64,000 nucleotides of DNA, from NCBI RefSeq assembly GCF_001598275.1, contig NZ_BCYQ01000010.1, forward strand, positions 1 through 64,000, read 5' to 3'. Source of the DNA: Moraxella oblonga NBRC 102422. Its GTDB lineage: Bacteria > Pseudomonadota > Gammaproteobacteria > Pseudomonadales > Moraxellaceae. The notes below the pieces were generated by a model that saw only the letters and a list, made by a program, of their open reading frames with translations, did no database searches and was not told the origin of the DNA. Made by a program: the position numbers and the translations under genes. Below, piece by piece: positions 1 to 8,209 of this stretch (position 1 is the stretch's first letter; every line of letters starts with the position of its first letter).

Positions 1-24
1 TTGGTACGAATATTGGTACGAATA
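1..24 (+). repeat. 12-bp tandem repeat in autotransporter gene
   Basis: Two perfect copies of the 12-mer TTGGTACGAATA lie at the very start of the window, in frame with the autotransporter reading frame, where they encode a Gly-Thr-Asn-Ile repeat. The array may continue upstream of the window edge. As 12 is a multiple of three, copy-number change would alter protein length without breaking the frame. Confidence 0.7.
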
Positions 25-941
25 CGACACCGCCAAAACAAGCCGATTATATCAGTCGCTATACCAACACAGCATTGTCCACCTTGTCATCTCAGATGCA
101 TAGCGTGATGCAAATCAATCGTGGTCTAGACAGTCATCTGCTTGGTATACGTCCGACAGATTTGAAGTTTGGTAAGCATTTTTGGGTAAATGCTGACCGC
201 TCTCACGAAACGGTTCATCATTCTGACAACCATCGTCAATACAAAAAAGATGAGTCATTAAAACAGGTTGGTTTTGATGCGGTGCTTGATGATACTAATG
301 TGGCGGTCGGTGGTGCGTTGTCGCATACTCAATCAAACCAACAATTTGCCGATAGAATCAAAGCAGAAGGTGATACACACATGGTATCTGTGTATGCTCG
401 TACGCAGATGGGTAAACGTTTCTTTACCATTACTGATGCCAGCTATGGTAAGGGTAAAAACGTCATCACATCAGCAGGCGAACAGGCAACCACACACCAA
501 AATGTGAAGAGTGTGGGTCTAAGTGCGGGCATGAATATTGAAACCCCAGTCGTGGACATCCAGCCTTCTGTGGGTGTGCGTTATCACCACTTGTCTAGCA
601 CTCATTATCACATGAATGGTGCAAGTGCTTATATCAGTGATGTGGATTTGGTGAGTTATAAGGTGGGCGTGGCGTTAGAAAAAACCATGCCACTATCTAA
701 CGGCTTGACTATTAAACCATCTATTGCCAGCTATTATGTGGATAGCAAAGACAAGCAAGGTCAAGTTACCATGAATGGCAAACACAAATTTACCCAAGAA
801 TTTGGTAGTTATGGCTATCATGAAGCCAAACTTAGCATTGGGCAAAAATCGTGGGAAACTGCGGTAAGTGCCACCATTGCTGATGGTAGCGAAGTGGACA
901 AACGCAGTTCTGTTGGTCTTAAATTCAACTATAAATGGTAA
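1..941 (+). CDS. Autotransporter C-terminal beta-barrel (5'-partial)
   Basis: This is the 3' part of a gene that starts upstream of the window: the frame is open from base 3 with no stop, so apparent start codons inside it (for example the TTG at 75) are not the true start. About 290 residues of the translation alternate polar and hydrophobic residues in strands typical of a type V autotransporter translocator, and the chain ends in Phe-Asn-Tyr-Lys-Trp, an aromatic C-terminus typical of outer-membrane barrels recognised by the BAM complex. A linker with Pro-Pro-Lys and helix-forming residues precedes the barrel, as expected for the pore-spanning helix. The passenger domain is outside the window, so its function (protease, esterase, adhesin) cannot be decided. 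A 12-bp tandem repeat sits in the passenger/linker boundary. A strong terminator follows 20 bp after the stop. Confidence 0.85.
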   Translation, partial: GTNIGTNTTPPKQADYISRYTNTALSTLSSQMHSVMQINRGLDSHLLGIRPTDLKFGKHFWVNADRSHETVHHSDNHRQYKKDESLKQVGFDAVLDDTNVAVGGALSHTQSNQQFADRIKAEGDTHMVSVYARTQMGKRFFTITDASYGKGKNVITSAGEQATTHQNVKSVGLSAGMNIETPVVDIQPSVGVRYHHLSSTHYHMNGASAYISDVDLVSYKVGVALEKTMPLSNGLTIKPSIASYYVDSKDKQGQVTMNGKHKFTQEFGSYGYHEAKLSIGQKSWETAVSATIADGSEVDKRSSVGLKFNYKW

Positions 942-960
942 GCCATTTGTATTGATAATC

Positions 961-985
961 AAAACCCCCAAATTGGGGGTTTTTT
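961..985 (+). terminator. Rho-independent terminator after autotransporter
   Basis: An 11-bp stem around CCCCC/GGGGG with an A-rich left arm and a run of six T after the right arm lies 20 bp downstream of the autotransporter stop codon. It ends the plus-strand transcript; the A-run on the left arm means it could also act on the minus strand. Confidence 0.9.
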
Positions 986-1021
986 GATTAATGAAAGAAG
1001 GAATATGATTTTTGTAAATAA

Positions 1022-1047
1022 AAAAACCAGTCTTACGACTGGTTTTT
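1022..1047 (-). terminator. Rho-independent terminator after tRNA-Gln
   Basis: The arms AAAAACCAGTC and GACTGGTTTTT form an 11-bp stem with a 4-nt loop just downstream (minus strand) of the CCA end of the tRNA-Gln gene. On the minus strand the right arm runs into a T-rich stretch. Confidence 0.88.
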
Positions 1048-1053
1048 AGAACA

Positions 1054-1129
1054 TGGCAGAGGCGGCTGGACTCGAACCAACGAATGTCAGGATCAAAACC
1101 TGATGCCTTACCAACTTGGCGACGCCCCT
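1054..1129 (-). tRNA. tRNA-Gln (anticodon TTG)
   Basis: On the minus strand a 76-nt cloverleaf can be drawn: acceptor arms AGGGGCG and CGCCTCT, anticodon loop TTTTGAT with anticodon TTG, T-arm with the GTTCGA-type loop, and an encoded CCA end. It decodes CAA (and CAG by wobble). It lies downstream of ispE on the same strand, the position known in Acinetobacter relatives, and has its own promoter (1143-1170) and terminator (1022-1047). Confidence 0.95.
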
Positions 1130-1142
1130 ATATAGGACGCAT

Positions 1143-1170
1143 ATTATACCAAAATTTTGGGTGAATGCAA
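1143..1170 (-). promoter_or_regulatory. Sigma70 promoter of tRNA-Gln
   Basis: Reading the minus strand, a TTGCAT -35 box (1165-1170) is followed after 16 bp by a perfect TATAAT -10 box (1143-1148), placing transcription start a few bases before the mature tRNA. The same TTGCAT/16 bp/TATAAT layout recurs ahead of tRNA-Ser and the S10 operon in this window. Confidence 0.85.
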
Positions 1171-1183
1171 GCGTTTTTTTAAA

Positions 1184-2050
1184 TTATTTGAATAATTTTA
1201 CAAAAATTGCAGGGCAGGGGGCATTTTTTATCCACATATGTTTGGTTTCATCATTAATATTTGGTGTTGGCAAAAAGACCACCGAACCCGTACCTGTCAT
1301 GCGTGCAGTGGTGCAAGTGATGTCTTCTAATCCCTTTAAATAAGTCAAGGCGGTGTGAATGTTGGGAGAAAATTGGGTGGCTAATGGCTCAAATACATTA
1401 CCAAATCTGTCATCAAGCTGATAAAAATCCACCTGTGCTAATTCGTCATGGGCGTATAAGATACCATCTCGTTTCAATTCATCTTTGGCAAAAAATTGGG
1501 CAGTGTTGATGTGGGCATCTGGCATGAGTAGTAAAAATTCACAATTTGGCAAATCTATCCCAAACAGTTGTTCGCCAATACCCTCAACAATCGCCTCCGT
1601 TTGATGAGTGTGTGCAAAGATAAAAAATGGCACGTCCGCTCCGAGCGTTGCCCCAATATTGATAAGCTCATCGGTAGATAGTCCGATGTCCCAAAGCTCA
1701 TTGAGGCTGATTAGGGTTGTGGCACAGTTGGACGAGCCACCGCCCAGCCCTGCTCCTGTGGGTAAATGTTTATCTAGATGAATGTGTAAAGGGTGAGCGT
1801 GGTCAGGAAATGTCCGTGCCAGAGTATGTACGGCTTTGTAGATGAGATTGTCTGCCACATTGTCAGTAAGATTGTCCGCCCCTGTCAGTGTGAGTAGGGG
1901 GGTATTGGGTGATTTTGCCATCTTGTCAAAAGTTAAAAAATCCCCAAAATCCACTCGGCAAAATACACTTTGTAAGTTGTGATAACCATTTGGGCGTCTG
2001 CCTGTGATGTGTAAAAATAGGTTTAGTTTGGCGGGGGAAAATCGTTTCAT
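1184..2050 (-). CDS. ispE: 4-diphosphocytidyl-2-C-methyl-D-erythritol kinase
   Basis: IspE phosphorylates CDP-methylerythritol at the 2-hydroxyl with ATP in the cytosolic MEP route to isopentenyl diphosphate. The 288-residue protein has the family length and the GHMP-kinase layout: a Pro-Ala-Lys-Leu-Asn-Leu start (Lys8, substrate site), the glycine-rich ATP loop PTGAGLGGGSS at about 97-107, and Gly-Ala-Asp-Val-Pro-Phe-Phe at about 137-143 with the catalytic Asp. Its ATG overlaps the lolB stop by 4 bp, so the two are translationally coupled. The lolB-ispE-tRNA-Gln order is conserved in related genera, where prs usually follows; here a convergent autotransporter gene takes that place. Confidence 0.96.
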   Translation of the reverse strand: MKRFSPAKLNLFLHITGRRPNGYHNLQSVFCRVDFGDFLTFDKMAKSPNTPLLTLTGADNLTDNVADNLIYKAVHTLARTFPDHAHPLHIHLDKHLPTGAGLGGGSSNCATTLISLNELWDIGLSTDELINIGATLGADVPFFIFAHTHQTEAIVEGIGEQLFGIDLPNCEFLLLMPDAHINTAQFFAKDELKRDGILYAHDELAQVDFYQLDDRFGNVFEPLATQFSPNIHTALTYLKGLEDITCTTARMTGTGSVVFLPTPNINDETKHMWIKNAPCPAIFVKLFK

Positions 2051-2604
2051 GGTGTTGCTTGGTGATTGATGGTGATGATGGCTTTATGTCCATCTGTATG
2101 GGTCATCGTGATACGGCTAGGCAATGTGCTTTTATAATCAAAACTTGCAAGCCAGTCGCCATTTTTGCTTTGGGTGAGTTTGTTATTATCAAACACACTA
2201 TCTGTGTCGCCTTGTGCAGGTTTGCCCATGACCCAGTAGGGAAGTTTGTCAATGGGGGCGTGCCAACCTGTTGCTTTAAACAGCAAATCATTGGGATTGT
2301 CCGCTTCTATCTGGGCTTTATCTGTTGCCAAAGTAGCTTTGATGCCATCATAGCGAATTTGGGTTGAGCCAATGCCCAACGCTCCTGTCAAATTGATGGC
2401 GAAACGCTCGCCCTCTTGCGTCCAACCATAAAAGGCGCTGCCCCCTGTTTTGCCATCTGGGGTGTGGGTGGTAATGCCAATTTTGCCTGTGATGTTGAAG
2501 GCGATTTTTTCGGTATGTACCACAGGCGGGGTGGTAGATTTTGGTATGGTTTGGCAAGCGGTCAATGTGAGTATGCTTGCCATGATGAGTGTATGTTTTT
2601 TCAT
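2047..2604 (-). CDS. lolB: Outer-membrane lipoprotein LolB
   Basis: LolB is the outer-membrane receptor that takes lipoproteins from periplasmic LolA and inserts them in the outer membrane. The product (185 residues) begins MKKHTLIMAS and reaches a lipobox Leu-Thr-Ala-Cys at about residues 14-17, so it is itself a lipoprotein cleaved before Cys17. The body matches the LolB pattern: a GKIGI strand, a GSAFYGW-like segment and an NPNDLL-like region. I chose the ATG at 2604 rather than an upstream in-frame ATG at 2622 because it puts a Lys-Lys n-region directly before the hydrophobic core. It is coupled to ispE by a 4-bp ATGA overlap and follows the TPR gene on the same strand. Confidence 0.9.
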   Translation of the reverse strand: MKKHTLIMASILTLTACQTIPKSTTPPVVHTEKIAFNITGKIGITTHTPDGKTGGSAFYGWTQEGERFAINLTGALGIGSTQIRYDGIKATLATDKAQIEADNPNDLLFKATGWHAPIDKLPYWVMGKPAQGDTDSVFDNNKLTQSKNGDWLASFDYKSTLPSRITMTHTDGHKAIITINHQATP

Positions 2605-2922
2605 GATAAATCCAAATTGCAATCATGTATTAATAAAGTTTTAAATATGGTGAATTGTATTCAAAAACAAACAAATGTTTTTTGTTTGTGGTGAGCCAAC
2701 CGTAACGAAAAACCGCTTCACCCGAAGGCTTAGCTTGGGGCGAACGGTTTTTTTGTATGATTTTGATGTGAATTAAGTATGATACTACGTGCAGGGGGGT
2801 AATTGCAATTGACTTTTAAAAGAGAGTTGATGAAATAAAGAAGAGGGTTTGGGTGTTTTTAATGCCCAGATTGACATTTGGGACGTGAGATGGATTACCA
2901 CGCCCTATGTGTTTAAAAACTG
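2605..2922. other. Intergenic region between TPR gene and lolB, with terminator
   Basis: This 318-bp gap holds one clear element: a hairpin at 2708-2755 with arms AAAAACCG and CGGTTTTT around an inner CCC/GGG and TTC/GAA stem, flanked by A-run and T-run, so it can terminate in either direction and separates the TPR gene from lolB-ispE. A six-G run (about 2796-2801) and AT-rich DNA make up the rest. I see no convincing ORF. Confidence 0.7.
2708..2755 (-). terminator. Hairpin terminator after TPR gene
   Basis: The outer arms AAAAACCG (2708-2715) and CGGTTTTT (2745-2752) pair, and an inner TTC-CCC/GGG-GAA stem extends the hairpin. On the minus strand the stem is followed by five T; on the plus strand by seven. 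It lies about 170 bp beyond the stop of the TPR gene. Confidence 0.65.
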
Positions 2923-4977
2923 TCAATTGGCAACCTTTTCTTGGTGTGTTGATGTGAGGTTGGGTGTGCTGGGTGTGTTGCTTTTGAGTTCGTCCAATAA
3001 GGCTGTAACTTTGTCATTTTCGTTCAAGCCTTGATAGGCTTTGAGTAACAAAATCCCAGCATTGAGGTCGTGGGTGTTTTGGTAGGGGGTTTTGATGTAT
3101 GCAATGACGCTTTTGTAGTCCTGTTGGTTTAGGGCGTGATTAGCAAGCAACATCAACGCATCAAACTGCAACTGCTCGTCATAGTTGGGGTCTGATTCGC
3201 TGATTTTGCTGATGGTGGTAGCAACTTTTAGGGCGTCTGTGTCGCCAGGGTTTTGTAGTAGGCGTAGTTTGGCATCACTAAGTAGATACTCGTGATTGTA
3301 GGGGTCAATGCTGATGAGTTTGTTGAGCGTTTCTCGTTTGTCATCGTTGCTTAGTTCGTTTTCTAGCAGTTTGTAGCTGGCAAATAACAAACGGTCATCA
3401 TCTGGGTTTTCACGGTTGGCACTGGTGAGTAGGTTCAAGGCAGATTCTTTTTCGTTTTGACGCATTAAAATTTCTGCTTGCAAAAGATAACTGTCTGTTG
3501 CGTAGATTTTGTATTCGTCACGCAATCTAATGAGTGTGGCTATCGCCTTATCCACTTCGTCATTGACCAAATAAAAGCCTACAACTTTGGTGCGTGCGTC
3601 CAAAACGTGTTCATAGTCTTTGACTTTTTCGTAGTATTCACGGGCTTTATTGATGTTGCCACGCATTTCGTGACTGACACCAAGATAATAGTTGGCTCGG
3701 CTTTGGTAATCACTGTTGTTGAGTAGTGGCAACAATATCCGTTCGGCTTTGGCATATTCACCAATATCCAACCCTGTCAATGCGGTTAATAAAATGATTT
3801 CTGGGTCTTTGGTGGATTTGTTGGCGATTTGGAGTAATTGCCACGCACTTTTTAAATCACCTTTTTCAATCAAATGATGAATTTCGTATAAATGCAGTTC
3901 TTTGTGCATGGGCAGTTGTTTTCTTTTGGCACGAACAAATTGCCATAACTTATCGTCTTTATTGCTTAGTTTTAATAAGTCTATTTTTAGGGTGATATAA
4001 GATAAATTGGTGGGGTCTTTGCTTAAAGCGGTATCCACATGAAGCAGTGCTGGCTCATAGTCGCCAAGTCGCATGAGTAGACCTGCTCTTAGTACTGAAA
4101 TGGCAGGATTGTTGTCGCCAACGGCTGTCAAAGCATTAAAGAGTTTTCTTTGGCTGTCGGGGTCGTCAGGGATAATCCCTGTCAAAATCTGCGTCAAATC
4201 GGCGGTAGCGTCATAATTTAAAATCATGGCAAGCGTTTGGCTGGCTTGGTTGTAATCGCCTGCTTTTAGTGCCAAATGTGCCACATAAAACCATGCAGGA
4301 ATGTGGTCTTGGTTTTGTTTTTGCCAAGCGGTTGCAAAAGCAAGAGACTGATTTGGCTCCTCATATTCAATGGATAAAGATAAGGCACGCTCAAAGACGT
4401 TGGTGGCATTCTTTTTAAAACTTTCGGCTTTGTAGATGGTGAGTGCTTCTTTGATGTTGCCTCGATCGGCAGAAAATTCAGCAGACAGTAGGGCAAGCAA
4501 ATCAGGCTCACCCAGCATGGCAGTGCTATCATCGGCAATGAGCGTGTCATCAAGTAAAACGCTAGGCAGGTCAAGGGTTTTTTTGGTGCTTTTATCGTCT
4601 GCTATTTCTTCAATCACATAGTCATCATCACTACCATCATCAATCACACTAGGAATCTCGTCCATGTCATCTGCTGATGTGTCGGTGGTAGGGGCAGGTT
4701 CTTTTTTGTAAAATGGCAAAATGATTCTTAGGAGTGAATCAAACATGCCCTCGCGATTGTCTTGTTTGGCAGAGACAAATGCTGGCATCAGCAACGAACA
4801 GCACAACAATGGTACAAGGTATTTTTTGGCGGTTTGTGACTTGGGGAATTTTGTGGGAAGTTTTTGCCACAGAGGGCTAAGTTGTTTGGATAAACTAAAT
4901 AACGTGCTAAACGTGGACGACAACGCCTTTTTGAGTGTCGTAAGAGAAAAATATTTGCGTTGTGGTGTGTTTGCCAT
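2923..4977 (-). CDS. Large tetratricopeptide repeat protein
   Basis: The 684-residue protein starts at an ATG with a GGGA ribosome site 7 bp upstream (4977); an in-frame ATG at 4995 has no such site. The N-terminal 60 residues are basic and then hydrophobic (LLCCSLLMPAFVSA at about 62-75), a likely signal peptide or anchor after a long n-region. An acidic, low-complexity stretch (about 95-140, many Asp) follows, then about ten TPR-like helical pairs, recognisable by Ala-Leu-x3-Asp-Pro-x2 and Y/F-x2-Ala-Glu patterns. Such repeats bind proteins; the substrate here is unknown. The gene sits divergently from hemA and upstream of lolB-ispE, as TPR genes do in Acinetobacter and Pseudomonas, pointing to an envelope role. 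This is inference from position. Confidence 0.85.
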   Translation of the reverse strand: MANTPQRKYFSLTTLKKALSSTFSTLFSLSKQLSPLWQKLPTKFPKSQTAKKYLVPLLCCSLLMPAFVSAKQDNREGMFDSLLRIILPFYKKEPAPTTDTSADDMDEIPSVIDDGSDDDYVIEEIADDKSTKKTLDLPSVLLDDTLIADDSTAMLGEPDLLALLSAEFSADRGNIKEALTIYKAESFKKNATNVFERALSLSIEYEEPNQSLAFATAWQKQNQDHIPAWFYVAHLALKAGDYNQASQTLAMILNYDATADLTQILTGIIPDDPDSQRKLFNALTAVGDNNPAISVLRAGLLMRLGDYEPALLHVDTALSKDPTNLSYITLKIDLLKLSNKDDKLWQFVRAKRKQLPMHKELHLYEIHHLIEKGDLKSAWQLLQIANKSTKDPEIILLTALTGLDIGEYAKAERILLPLLNNSDYQSRANYYLGVSHEMRGNINKAREYYEKVKDYEHVLDARTKVVGFYLVNDEVDKAIATLIRLRDEYKIYATDSYLLQAEILMRQNEKESALNLLTSANRENPDDDRLLFASYKLLENELSNDDKRETLNKLISIDPYNHEYLLSDAKLRLLQNPGDTDALKVATTISKISESDPNYDEQLQFDALMLLANHALNQQDYKSVIAYIKTPYQNTHDLNAGILLLKAYQGLNENDKVTALLDELKSNTPSTPNLTSTHQEKVAN

Positions 4978-5171
4978 AATAATCCCAAAATCCATCGATG
5001 GCGTTTAACTTGTGATATTATAAAGGTTTTTTGAGATAAAATAAAGGCAAAAAAAGACCCACCGAAGGAGTGGCGGTGGGTTTGAGGAAAAAAATACAAT
5101 GTTGCGTAAATGGGGTGGGTACAAAATTTTTCAAGGGAAAATACATTAAAATTTAAAAAGATTGTGTTTAT

Positions 5172-5201
5172 TTGCCTAATTTTTCAAAAAATTGTTATAA
5201 T
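5172..5201 (+). promoter_or_regulatory. Promoter of hemA
   Basis: A TTGCCT -35 box (5172-5177) and a perfect TATAAT -10 box (5196-5201) are separated by 18 bp, 28 bp ahead of the hemA ATG. The leader would be only about 20 nt, and no clear Shine-Dalgarno sequence precedes the ATG, so hemA translation may be weak or near-leaderless. Confidence 0.7.
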
Positions 5202-5229
5202 ATCAGATTGATTTTTTTTATAATTTGTC

Positions 5230-6558
5230 ATGAAATTAGCCGTCATTGGAGTCAATCACAAAACCGCCCCAGTTTCTTTACGTGAGAAGCTGTCTTTTGG
5301 CGTGGATATGGCGGACGCTTATGACTCACTCAAACAACTTCCCCAGTTTTGCGGGTCGGTCATTGTTTCTACCTGTAACCGCAGTGAGATTTATATCGGT
5401 TTTGATGATATTGATGAGACCGATGACAACATTAGCTCCCAAAGCCAAAACGTACGGACGTGGCTTGCTGATTTTAAAAGGTTGGCATTGCCTGAAATTT
5501 TACCATTTTTATATGTGTACGAAGACACAAAGGCGGTCAATCACTGGCTAAGGGTTGCCTCTGGGCTTGATTCAATGATTTTGGGTGAGCCACAGATTTT
5601 GGGGCAAATCCGTCAAGCAGTAGCATTTTCAAAAGACGTGCAAGCGATGGGAGGGAGCTTTCATTGGCTTACCCAGCAGATTTTTGCCTCTGCTCGTAGT
5701 GTTCGCCGTGATAGCAGACTTGGCGAACAGGCGGTTACGCTTGGGTTTGCGACTGCCAAATTGGTTACGCAAATTTTTGATGACCCCAGTCAGATAACCC
5801 TACTCATCGTAGCATCAGGCGAGATGAATCGGTTGGTGGCACATAATGTCGCAAGTCTTGGTATGACACGCATTATCATTGCCAACCGTACTGTTGAGCG
5901 AGCCAAAACCCTCCAAGACGAACTTGTGGAAATGGCAAAAAATGCAGGGCGAACGGTGTCAGTAGAATGTGTGGGACTAGATAGTCTGGCACAGGTATTG
6001 ACACAGGCGGACGTGGTGAGTAGTTGTAGTGGTAGCATGAATACGCTCATTGATGTGGCGATGGTCAAACACGCCCAAAAGGTTCGCCGTTATCGTCCAT
6101 TGCTGATGGTGGATTTGGCAGTACCCAGAGACATTGAGCCAGAGGTGGCAAGGCTTGATGATGTGTATCTGTATTCGGTTGATGATTTACAGCATGTCAT
6201 TGCAGGTAATATTGAGGAGCGAAAACAAGCTGCGGTAGAAGCTGAGCTTATGGTTAGTCAGTTTACCACACGCATTGAGAACCAAATGCAGTTGGTGAAT
6301 GCCAGACGATTTATCAGTGATTATAGAAGTGAGGCAACCACTCACAAAGAGCGTCTGCTTGCTGTTGCCAAAGAGCGTCTGGCACAAGGAGAAGATGCCC
6401 AAACTGTACTTGATGAATTTGCCCATGCACTCACACAAACATTAATCCACCCACCCTCTCGCCTAATTCGCACCGTTGCCACAAGTGCTGACACGCAGGT
6501 GTTGGATGTGGTGGTAGAAGGGTTAAAAGCCTATCGGCATCACCACAAGCCAACATAA
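5230..6558 (+). CDS. hemA: Glutamyl-tRNA reductase
   Basis: HemA reduces glutamyl-tRNA to glutamate-1-semialdehyde with NADPH, the first committed step of C5-pathway tetrapyrrole synthesis. The 442-residue protein shows the GVNHKTAPVSLREK start, the catalytic Cys49 in Ser-Thr-Cys-Asn-Arg-Ser-Glu-Ile-Tyr, the GEPQILGQ segment near 120, the NADPH-binding domain in the middle (about 190-310), and an all-helical C-terminal dimerisation region. It is divergent from the TPR gene. Length is within the usual range for the family. Confidence 0.97.
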   Translation: MKLAVIGVNHKTAPVSLREKLSFGVDMADAYDSLKQLPQFCGSVIVSTCNRSEIYIGFDDIDETDDNISSQSQNVRTWLADFKRLALPEILPFLYVYEDTKAVNHWLRVASGLDSMILGEPQILGQIRQAVAFSKDVQAMGGSFHWLTQQIFASARSVRRDSRLGEQAVTLGFATAKLVTQIFDDPSQITLLIVASGEMNRLVAHNVASLGMTRIIIANRTVERAKTLQDELVEMAKNAGRTVSVECVGLDSLAQVLTQADVVSSCSGSMNTLIDVAMVKHAQKVRRYRPLLMVDLAVPRDIEPEVARLDDVYLYSVDDLQHVIAGNIEERKQAAVEAELMVSQFTTRIENQMQLVNARRFISDYRSEATTHKERLLAVAKERLAQGEDAQTVLDEFAHALTQTLIHPPSRLIRTVATSADTQVLDVVVEGLKAYRHHHKPT

Positions 6559-6603
6559 GCCTTCATAATCTTAGATAATGCTTGGTTGGTTCTTTTCTCA
6601 TTT

Positions 6604-7411
6604 TTATCTTTTTATCATGCGATAAGTGATGGCGTTGTCCGTCTGTTCACGGATAAAATAACGGTCATTTAGAGGGTGTTGGGCAACATAATCCATTCTA
6701 TCTAGTTGTAAAATCTCATAACCTAGACTGCTTAAAAACGTCATTAACATCTCCCTTTGCTCTCTATAATCCTCTGTTGCCCACGCCTCAAACAAAATGG
6801 GTGGGTATTGATGTTTTTTCAAAAAATCTTGCCCATTTTTTAAAATATCCAACTCTAAGCCCTCAGCATCAATCTTGATGAGTGAGAGTGTGGCGTTGTT
6901 TGTATGGTGGGGGGGGGGGTGGCAGGTTGTCTAGACGAATTTGTTGGACTGGGTGTTTGTTTTTGGTCAAATGTATGTTTTCTAATGCGGTGTATTCAGC
7001 TTTTAAGGAATAAGCACCAACATTACTAGCTTGATTAAAATCCACTTCAACAATATCAATAAGTTTGTCTTGTTCACCCAAAGCATATTGATAGGCATAG
7101 CAGTTATCCAAACGGTTTAAAAAGATGTTGCCACACAACTGATAATAAACAACACGCTGTGGCTCAAAGGAGCTAACTACACCGCCATAGGGTGCGATGT
7201 GTTTGGCTATTGGTATGGTAAATGCCCCTAAGTTTGCCCCAATGTCTATCACCCATGGGTGTTTGATGTCTGCCAAAAATAGCTTTGAAACGTTTAAGAT
7301 GTGGTCTTCCCATACGCCATGCTGATAAATGTGTTGCGAAATAATGGTGTCATTGACGGATAATAAAAAGTCCGCATCACGACCTTTGATGAGATTAATG
7401 CGTGGTAACAT
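6604..7411 (-). CDS. FkbM-family methyltransferase, phase-variable, currently out of frame
   Basis: FkbM-type SAM methyltransferases often modify surface glycans or lipids. The 5' frame (from the ATG at 7411, with an AGGA site 6 bp upstream) contains the SAM-binding Asp-Ile-Gly-Ala-Asn-Leu-Gly-Ala-Phe motif at about 56-64 and runs 180 residues to an early stop at 6869. The downstream DNA in another frame continues the same family: a Lys-Ile-Asp-Ala-Glu-Gly segment and then PPILFEAWA, to a stop at 6604. The frames meet at an 11-bp poly-G (6909-6919 plus strand). Counting codons, a tract of 10 or 13 G would fuse them into one protein of about 268 residues; 11 leaves the gene OFF. The coordinates given span the restored gene. 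It is a contingency locus or, less likely, a decayed gene or tract-length sequencing error. Confidence 0.85.
6909..6919 (-). repeat. Poly-G/C homopolymer (11) controlling FkbM reading frame
   Basis: Eleven G on the plus strand read as C on the coding strand inside the FkbM-type gene, encoding proline codons. Long G/C homopolymers are known sites of slipped-strand mispairing in Moraxella and Neisseria. The flanking codons require 10 or 13 bases for an uninterrupted frame. Confidence 0.9.
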
Positions 7412-7631
7412 GGGTTTTCCTAATTGATTGACACTGGTATGGCGTGTGATTGTGTGAGGGTGGCATAGTTATTTATAGTCAATTAAACCCAAAATGCACC
7501 ACATTAGGTTTTTTGTTGGGTTTCCCAAGCTTACTTTGAGCAAAAAACCTTTGTTGGATTTTGAATTGAATATACTATAAATGGCTAAAATTATAGGGGG
7601 AATTTGGGTTTTTGGCAAGGGATTTTAAAGG
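7412..7631. other. Intergenic region upstream of FkbM gene
   Basis: About 220 bp of AT-rich DNA separate the FkbM-type gene from the end of the Sel1-like gene. I could not identify a convincing promoter box pair or a terminator stem, and no ORF with a ribosome site. Confidence 0.4.
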
Positions 7632-8192
7632 TTATGGGCGATGGTTTTTTCGTTCGATGTCCAATAATTGTTCTATCCTTGCTAATTGTTCTAGCCCTTC
7701 GGGTTGGCGTGGGTGTTTTTTGTGTTGGATAAATTTGTGCAAATAACGCCGAACCACTTCGAGTGTTTCTTTGCCATAAGGGTGATTTTGTAGATAGGCA
7801 TTGGCGTATAGCAGTTGAGCATCCGCATCGACCACGGCGGATTTTTCTAGCCAATACCAAAATTGGCTGTCGTCCTTAGCCGTGCCAATGCCGTCTCGAT
7901 ACATCAGGCTTAGATTAAACTGGGCTTCGTGGTGGTCTTTTTTGGCAAGTTTTTCGGTAATGGCAAAGGCGGTCTGATAATCGTGGCGATTTAGGGCGGA
8001 TTGGGCTTTGTTGAGCAAATGCCTTTCATAAGACGACCATACAAAAATGACCGTTGTGATGGCAAAAGTAATCACATACGATACAAGAAAATCTTGTTCT
8101 TTATCAAACACATAGTTATAACACACCACCACTAAAAAGAATAGGGTGGCACACACAAAAACCCCAACAATATTCAGCAGTATTTTTATCAT
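7632..8192 (-). CDS. Membrane-anchored Sel1-repeat-like protein
   Basis: The 186-residue product begins with two predicted membrane segments (about 3-25 and 34-52) and then a soluble region with one or two Sel1/TPR-like units: Ala-Gln-Phe-Asn-Leu-Ser-Leu-Met-Tyr-Arg-Asp-Gly-Ile-Gly-Thr is the Sel1 signature. Such units are usually protein-protein contacts; the partner is unknown. I favour the ATG at 8192, which has GGA 10 bp upstream, over a GTG at 8198 that lies only 4 bp from it. It is the last gene of the ubiG-mupP-yciK cluster, 11-17 bp behind yciK, so probably co-transcribed. Confidence 0.75.
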   Translation of the reverse strand: MIKILLNIVGVFVCATLFFLVVVCYNYVFDKEQDFLVSYVITFAITTVIFVWSSYERHLLNKAQSALNRHDYQTAFAITEKLAKKDHHEAQFNLSLMYRDGIGTAKDDSQFWYWLEKSAVVDADAQLLYANAYLQNHPYGKETLEVVRRYLHKFIQHKKHPRQPEGLEQLARIEQLLDIERKNHRP

Positions 8193-8209
8193 CGCCACAT
8201 ATTCCGTGA

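Noticed and set aside
75-941. TTG at 75 as the start of the autotransporter gene
   Set aside because: The frame is open from base 3 and the peptide before it continues the linker, so the gene is cut by the window edge.
6869-7411. A complete short FkbM protein ending in a Pro-rich tail
   Set aside because: The second frame continues the family immediately after the G run, so the stop is a frameshift product.
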